Shown here in pieces: positions 58,815 through 64,000 of a stretch of 64,000 bases of DNA. Position 1 is the stretch's first letter. Each line of letters opens with the position of its first letter. The notes beneath the pieces were generated by a model. It saw nothing but the letters and a program-made list of their open reading frames with translations, was not told where the DNA came from and searched no databases. Both the position numbers and the translations under genes were made by a program. This DNA is from Hyperoodon ampullatus (Eukaryota > Chordata > Mammalia > Artiodactyla > Ziphiidae), in contig OX457064.1 in assembly GCA_949752795.1 (NCBI GenBank), forward strand, positions 108,663,454 through 108,727,453, read 5' to 3'.

Positions 58815-59019
58815 GTTTTTTTTTTTGCGGTACGCGGGCCTCTCACTGTTGTGGCCTCTCCCGTTGCAGAGCACAAGCTCCAGATGCGCAGGCTCAGCGG
58901 CCATGGCTCACGGGCCCAGCCGCTCCACTGCATGTGGGATCTTCCCGGACCGGGGCACGAACCCATGTCCCCTGCATCGGCAGGCGGAGTCTCAACCACT
59001 GCGCCACCAGGGAAGCCCC
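58815..59019 (-). mobile_element. CHR-type SINE
   Basis: An antisense short copy flanked by a duplicated ccagaagagttttttt, inserted in the L1-derived block. Confidence 0.93.
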
Positions 59020-59530
59020 CAGAAGAGTTTTTTTAATGGCTACTGACAAGCTGATTAAAAAAATTCACATGTAAGTGCAAATGACCAAGCTCTTCCTAGT
59101 GAGAAAGAAGAGCTCACAGATTTACACTGCTGGAAGTCAGGGCTTATTATAAAGGTACAGCAATTACAGCAATGTAAAAATGGCACGTGATAGATAAAGA
59201 GGGAAATAGGACAGAACAGGGCATCCAGTCCCTTGATACACAGTCACAAAGATGCCTTTGCAACGCACTGGCACAGGTGGGCTTTCCAGGTAATGGTCCT
59301 GGAGAAACTGAATACACATACAGAGAAAGCAAATGAACCTTAACCCCTACCTCACACCATACACAAAAATAAATCACCAGTGGATCATAAACCTATACAT
59401 GAGAAGTTACAATAATAAGAATTTCTAGATGATAACAAAGAAGAACATGCCAGAGATATTTTAAACAGGCTCAGGAAGCTCTGACCATAAAGACAGATGG
59501 TCAATAGGCTTCATTAAAATGAAGAACTTT

Positions 59531-59738
59531 TGGGCTTCCCTGGTGGCGCAGTGGTTGAGAGTCCGCCTGCCGATGCAGGGGACACGGGTTCGTGCCCCGG
59601 TCCGGGAAGATCCCACATGCCGCGGAGTGGCTGGGTGCGTGAGCCATGGCCGCTGAGCCTGCGCGTCTGGAGCCTGTGCTCCGCAACGGGAGAGGCCACA
59701 GCAGTGAGAGGCCCGTGTACCGCAAAAAAAAAAAAAAA
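59531..59738 (+). mobile_element. CHR-type SINE, sense
   Basis: A short copy starting gggcttccctggtggcgcag, close to the apparent consensus, with an A-tail at 59724-59739. It is flanked by gaagaactttt and gaagaacttt. Confidence 0.94.
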
Positions 59739-61129
59739 AGAAGAACTTTCGCTGATCAAAAGACTCATTAGGGGGGTGTAAAGTCGAATCACGGTGCTAG
59801 AGATAAAATCTGTGATACCCGTATCTGATGAAAGGCTGCTTTTACAGGACTCCTAAAAATTAACTTTAAAAAAGAGAGACAGCTGAATAGAAAAATGAGC
59901 AAACACTTGAAATGGTCCTGCAGAAAAAAGTTTCCAAACACATCATATGATTATTCACCAGGGAAATGCAAATTAAAAACACAATTCTATATTATTATAG
60001 ACAATGGGGGTGGGAGGTGGAGTGGAAGGAATCTCCGCAAGGCAGGTGAGCACGTGCAGTACCTAGAGAGACTACACCTGTGCATGGCCTATGACAGGAG
60101 AGACATATAAACATAAAATAAATGTGAATATAAATGTAAGTGTGCACACATACACACACACATCTGAAGAACTGTGTACACGCGTGCAGGAGAGAACTCA
60201 CAAGAATGTTCACAGCAGTGCTGCTTGTGGTCGTCCCAAACCGAGAGGCACCCACGTCTCCGTGGACATCGAATGAATAAATGAGTTGTGTTATCTTCAC
60301 ACAGCAATAAAAAAGAACAGGGTAACCACATGCAAAAATTCGGATGAACCTCCCTGCAAAACGCTGAACTGGGGAGACTGGGGCGTTCCTTCTGTAAGAT
60401 TCTAAAATAGGCAAAAGCAACGTGTGGTGTCAGAACTCTGAATAACGGTCACCTTCTGGGAAGTGGGTGCTGACGGACACGCAGCGGCCTGGAGATCAGC
60501 TCCTGGTGCTAACCCTGCTGGATGGCGACCTGGGCACTGTGCTCTCTGGGGACAAGCATCGCGCTGCACGTGGAGCCCTGCCCACGTCCCTGCACGCACA
60601 CTTCACTCAGAAAAGTCTATTTCTCTGTATTCAGCATGGCCCCGGACCTCAGTAATGACGACATTAAATACGACACAGGAGCAGTTCTGAAGCTCAGTGA
60701 CCCTGCACTGTGGTCCGACGGCTGCAGGCTCGACGCTGCCTCGGCTTCGTGTGCTTCTCGTGCTGGGAGCCCTCGTCTCTCCAAACCCTTTTCTTTCTTT
60801 TCTTCTTTTCTCTGCTCCTCTTCCCTCTTTCCCCCCACTGAGTGGGGCTGGGGTTTGTTGCTGTCCCCCAGGTGAGCACAGCCTCTCCAGCTCAGCAAGC
60901 TGTCCAAACGAGTCATGTTGCCGGGTCTCTCAGCAACGCCTTCACCACACATTTAAAGTTTCACTTCCAGGTACAGATCTAACGGATGATGGATGTAACT
61001 GAAAGTGTGTCTCCAGACGAGCCAGGCTGCAATCCGCCCCCTGATGGTGGCATGAATGGACTCCCGAAGGTGAAAGGGGTGAAGGTGGTGGTGGATCAGG
61101 GCCCTGCGCTCATCCGCTCAGCAGCCTGG

Positions 61130-61280
61130 GACACATGGCACCTCCAAGGCCTCCTTCTCTAACTGGCAAAGCTGGGACGTGACAGCACTTACCTGGTGGA
61201 GGTGTCGTAAGGACCAAATTACAAGCCCCTATGAAATGCACGGCACAGTGTGTTAGCAATTACTGCTGCTATTCCTGGGC
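61130..61280 (+). mobile_element. MIR-like fragment
   Basis: acttacctggtggaggtgtc followed by gtaaggaccaaattacaagc and the later gcacggcacagtgtgttagc follow the 3' half of MIR. Confidence 0.45.
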
Positions 61281-61464
61281 CTGTGAGGACCGGGGCTGCC
61301 TCGTCAGTGCCTGGACCACAGGCCGCACTCGAGGATGCCAGCAACAGTGACCACCCATGACTCCCACACAGAACTAGGCCCTGCGTTTGATACCCAAGTC
61401 TGCATGACCTTCGGGAAAGAAAGAGATGAAGAAATGAGATGCTCCATTTCTCCGCTGTAAAGTA

Positions 61465-62031
61465 AGAACCTAAGTGTCCATTGACAGATGAATGGATAAA
61501 GATGTGGCACATATATACAATGGAATATTACTCAACCATAAAAAGAAACAAAATTGAGTTGTTTGTAGTGAGGTGGATGGACCTAGAGTTTGTCATACAG
61601 AGTGAAGTAAGTCAGAAAGAGAAAAACAAATACCGTATGCTAACACATATATATGGAATCTAAAAAAAAAAAAAAGCTTCTGATAAACCTAGGGGCAGGA
61701 CAGGAATAAAGACACAGACGTAGAGAATGGACTTGAGGGCACGGGGAGGGGTAAGGGTAAGCTGGGACGAAGTAAGAGAGTAGTATTGACATATATGCAC
61801 TACCAAATGTAAAATAGACAGCTAGTGGGAAGCAGCCGCATAGCACAGGGAGATCAGCTCAGTGCTTTGTGACCACCTAGAGGGGTGGGATAGGGAGGAT
61901 GGGAGGGAGGTGCAAGAGGGAGGAGATATGGGGATATATGTATACGTATAGCTGATTCACTTTGTTATACAGCAGAAACTAACACAACATTGTAAAGCAA
62001 TTATACTCCAATAAAGATGTTAAAAAAAAAA
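61465..62031 (+). mobile_element. L1 3' end, sense
   Basis: Begins with the ORF2 end (reading like MEYYSTIKRNKIE), then a 3' UTR with atacagcagaaactaacaca, an AATAAA-type signal in ccaataaagatgttaaaaaa and a terminal A-run near 62020-62031. It is a 5'-truncated insertion. Confidence 0.88.
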
Positions 62032-63179
62032 GAACATGGTTGCTTGATGCTTTCTTAGCTTAAGGGCTATATTTTGGAGAATAAATGTTCGATGACTGCA
62101 AAGAATTCTGTTTCCTGGGTGTAATCACCATGACAATGGAGCATGTTATTTTTCCCCCTCCTCCCTGGAGCGTGTTATTTTTATAACATGGATTTTAGAA
62201 TTAACTCAGTCTCTCAGCTCTCCAGGGAGGTGGCATCAGCAGACGGAAGTGGGAAGGGTGCCCGAGTTGAAGGCAGAACCTGGGACTGTACTCCATCCCT
62301 GGGCTCTGGGCACTTTTTCCTGGGATCATTACACACTGAACCAGCAGAATGACAGCCAATGCAGACACGTCTTTTTTCTAACTAAGAAGTGTCACCTGCA
62401 GGTGAAGAATGACGTCCATGTAAAGAAGACTGTGATATGCATAAAACCATTTGAGATTCTCTTAATGGATCATGACCATATTTGTAATAATTCCAAAATG
62501 CTATTGCTGGCTAGTTAAATATGTCATGAAGTACAAACCTGAGGAAAATTGCTGTGTCAATAACATGGATTGCTCAACACAGGAGCTCTTTAAAAACAAA
62601 CTGAAATTTTTCTAATTCAAGTTACCCTGTGCTGGCTTACCTCCCTAAATGTTTCCTTTCTTTTTTATATTTAACAATTTCAAGATTTAAAAATGTACAA
62701 TAAAATACAGAAGATAGCAGAACAAATATTAATATAATACCGGTGTTTTTTTAAGAACCTTTTTTTTAACATATAAAATATTATACATCTTCCCCACACT
62801 TTTCAAAGTGCAGTTCTGGATTAAAGGCATTGCCTCATTCTTTCTGAGAATTATCAACTACCTGACTCAGCCGAGATGCCTGAAACTAGAGGAGCACCAC
62901 TTAACGTCTGCTGAGATCTCCACTACCTGCTCCATCACCTCCACTCACTCATTTTTCTTCCAAGTACGGATCTCCTAATGTTCTAAAAACACTCCATTTG
63001 TTATATCACTGATTTTATATGAAGACTGGCCAACATTTGAACTATATTTTAGCAAAGGGAAATAAGATATGTGGTGTGTGGGAGGGAAATAAAAGTGGAG
63101 TCGGTGTTGCCCAGAGAACCTCCAGATGGAGCCAGAGGCCGCGAGGAAGTGAGGCCACCACGTCTCAGCCGGACCACAT

Positions 63180-63500
63180 CTGAGCTCTGACCACTCACTG
63201 TCCTGATGAGGCGTCCAGAAGGTCTGCACAGTGTTCCAGAAACTCAGATACATATCAGACCCCACCCCCTGAACAACTTGTGACAGCCTGTCCCTTAAGG
63301 ACAATATTTCCTTTTGCATCAGAGCCAATCCTAACTCTTGCCAGACAATTTTAACAACCTGTGGCTTTTGCCTTTACAAGCCCCGACTCCTTCTCTTCCC
63401 TGGAACCCTCTCAGTTTTACCTGAGTCTGTGTTTCTCGAATTGCATTTCCTGAGACCCCCAAATAATGCTCTCTCTTCCCTACAGATTATTTTTGACAGG
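63180..63500 (+). mobile_element. LTR-like segment (possible old endogenous retroviral LTR)
   Basis: A segment with a promoter-like tttgcctttacaagccccga, then ttgcatttcctgagaccccc, an AATAAA-like aaataatg and ttccctacagattatttttg. This order resembles old solo LTRs, but the family and ends were not established. No retroviral gene accompanies it. Confidence 0.35.
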
Positions 63501-63769
63501 TGATCAAAACCCTGTTAAAATAAGCTGGATATCACCCATTTTACTTAAGGCTAGTAATGCTTAAGACACAGATTTAATCCTAAAAACTAGAACCTTTTCC
63601 CAGATAGAAGTGTCGACCTCCCCCCTTGAATCCTGACCACCAGCCACACAACGTCTGTCATTAGCTCCCAGAGACCTAGCACAGACCTAGGAGGGTCCAG
63701 GAGCAGGGGAAAAACAGGCGCCATTCAGAGAGCACCTCCCACATGCCATGTAGGCTCCATCAGCCTCCA

Positions 63770-63860
63770 TGTAGATGCACAGAGAGGTTAAGCAATTTGT
63801 CCAAGGTCACACAGCTGCTAAGAGACTGACCCAGGATTTGAACCTGTCCTCATGCTCCTG
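63770..63860 (-). mobile_element. MIR-like fragment
   Basis: cacagagaggttaagcaatt, then tgtccaaggtcacacagctg and ggatttgaacctgtcc, match the reverse complement of the MIR core. Confidence 0.65.
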
Positions 63861-64000
63861 AACACATGACAGTGTCTCTTTAACAGAGCACCCACTGTGA
63901 AGCCCAGATGTGGGTGCTTCTGAGTGGGAGGGGAAGGCCAGGGTGCCTCTGTATTTTCAAAGCATTTGCATATTGCTGTTTAGTAAATAACAGTTGAACT

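Larger units (their letters stand above)
55130..60400 (+). mobile_element. Degenerate LINE-1 block interrupted by three SINEs
   Basis: AT-rich sequence with recognisable L1 remnants in sense orientation: a KIDHILS-like reading near 57145, PDGFTGEF-like near 57915, tacactgctggaagtcaggg near 59125, a gaaatgcaaattaaaaacac motif near 59963, and an L1 3'-like stretch at 60200-60400. All frames are broken. It may be several elements; the outer limits are approximate. Confidence 0.6.
53722..64000 (-). other. VIPR2 intron 5 (partial), L1-rich
   Basis: More than 10 kb without a VIPR2 exon; I searched for exon 5 (helix 1) and did not find it. The sequence is mostly AT-rich, degenerate LINE-1 DNA (about 55130-60400), three CHR SINEs, a later L1 3' end (about 61465-62031), an LTR-like stretch (about 63180-63500) and a MIR-like piece near 63770-63860. 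Confidence 0.7.

Noticed and set aside
53722..64000. VIPR2 exon 5 (helix 1)
   Set aside because: I looked on the minus strand for a reading like YILVKAIYTLGYSVSL and found none, so exons 1-5 must lie beyond the window.

Overview
This window is mammalian nuclear DNA, almost certainly from a cetacean (dolphin or whale). It is full of tRNA-Glu-derived SINEs of the CHR family, which is restricted to Cetacea, hippopotamus and ruminants. The copies here have the form typical of cetaceans: a tRNA-like head, a 'gcctgtgctccgcaacggg' body and an A-tail, with target-site duplications that are still readable. There are no prokaryotic genes. The many open frames of 60-400 codons are mostly chance readings of SINEs, LINEs, GC-rich introns and a minisatellite.

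There are two real genes, arranged tail to tail, and both are cut by the window edges. From 2121 to 35322 on the + strand lie 21 exons, including the last, of DYNC2I1 (WDR60). It encodes an intermediate chain of cytoplasmic dynein-2, the retrograde intraflagellar transport motor. The exons join with matching splice phases into 2589 nt (862 residues plus stop) with no internal stop or frameshift; the first ~200 codons lie upstream of the window. From 53721 down to 41049 on the - strand lie the last eight coding exons (6-13) of VIPR2, which encodes VPAC2, a class B receptor for VIP and PACAP. They give 287 residues plus stop, from transmembrane helix 2 to the C-terminus, all open. Exons 1-5 lie beyond 64000. 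I recall the same order and orientation (WDR60 +, VIPR2 -) on human 7q36.3, so this is the syntenic block.

Layout: 1-2120, DYNC2I1 intron; 2121-35322, DYNC2I1 exons and introns with CHR SINEs, L1 pieces, an AACCAC-type array and a (GT)n tract; 35323-39960, the DYNC2I1 3' end and intergenic DNA with a CpG-dense block at about 36120-36860; 39960-41048, probable VIPR2 3' UTR; 41049-53721, VIPR2 exons, with a CpG-dense tandemly duplicated block in intron 12 (about 41380-42600) and a 45-copy, ~18 bp minisatellite in intron 6 (48733-49552); 53722-64000, VIPR2 intron 5, largely old L1 sequence with three young SINEs, an L1 3' end and an LTR-like segment.

The two genes do not act in one pathway; they are simply neighbours. 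I found no undescribed system. The items most worth checking are a SINE inserted about 30 bp from a DYNC2I1 splice acceptor, an apparently shortened DYNC2I1 C-terminus whose stop overlaps a GTAAGT donor sequence, a possible internal promoter in VIPR2 intron 12, and an altered intracellular loop 2 in an otherwise intact VIPR2. Comparisons with human proteins are from memory and no alignment was run.
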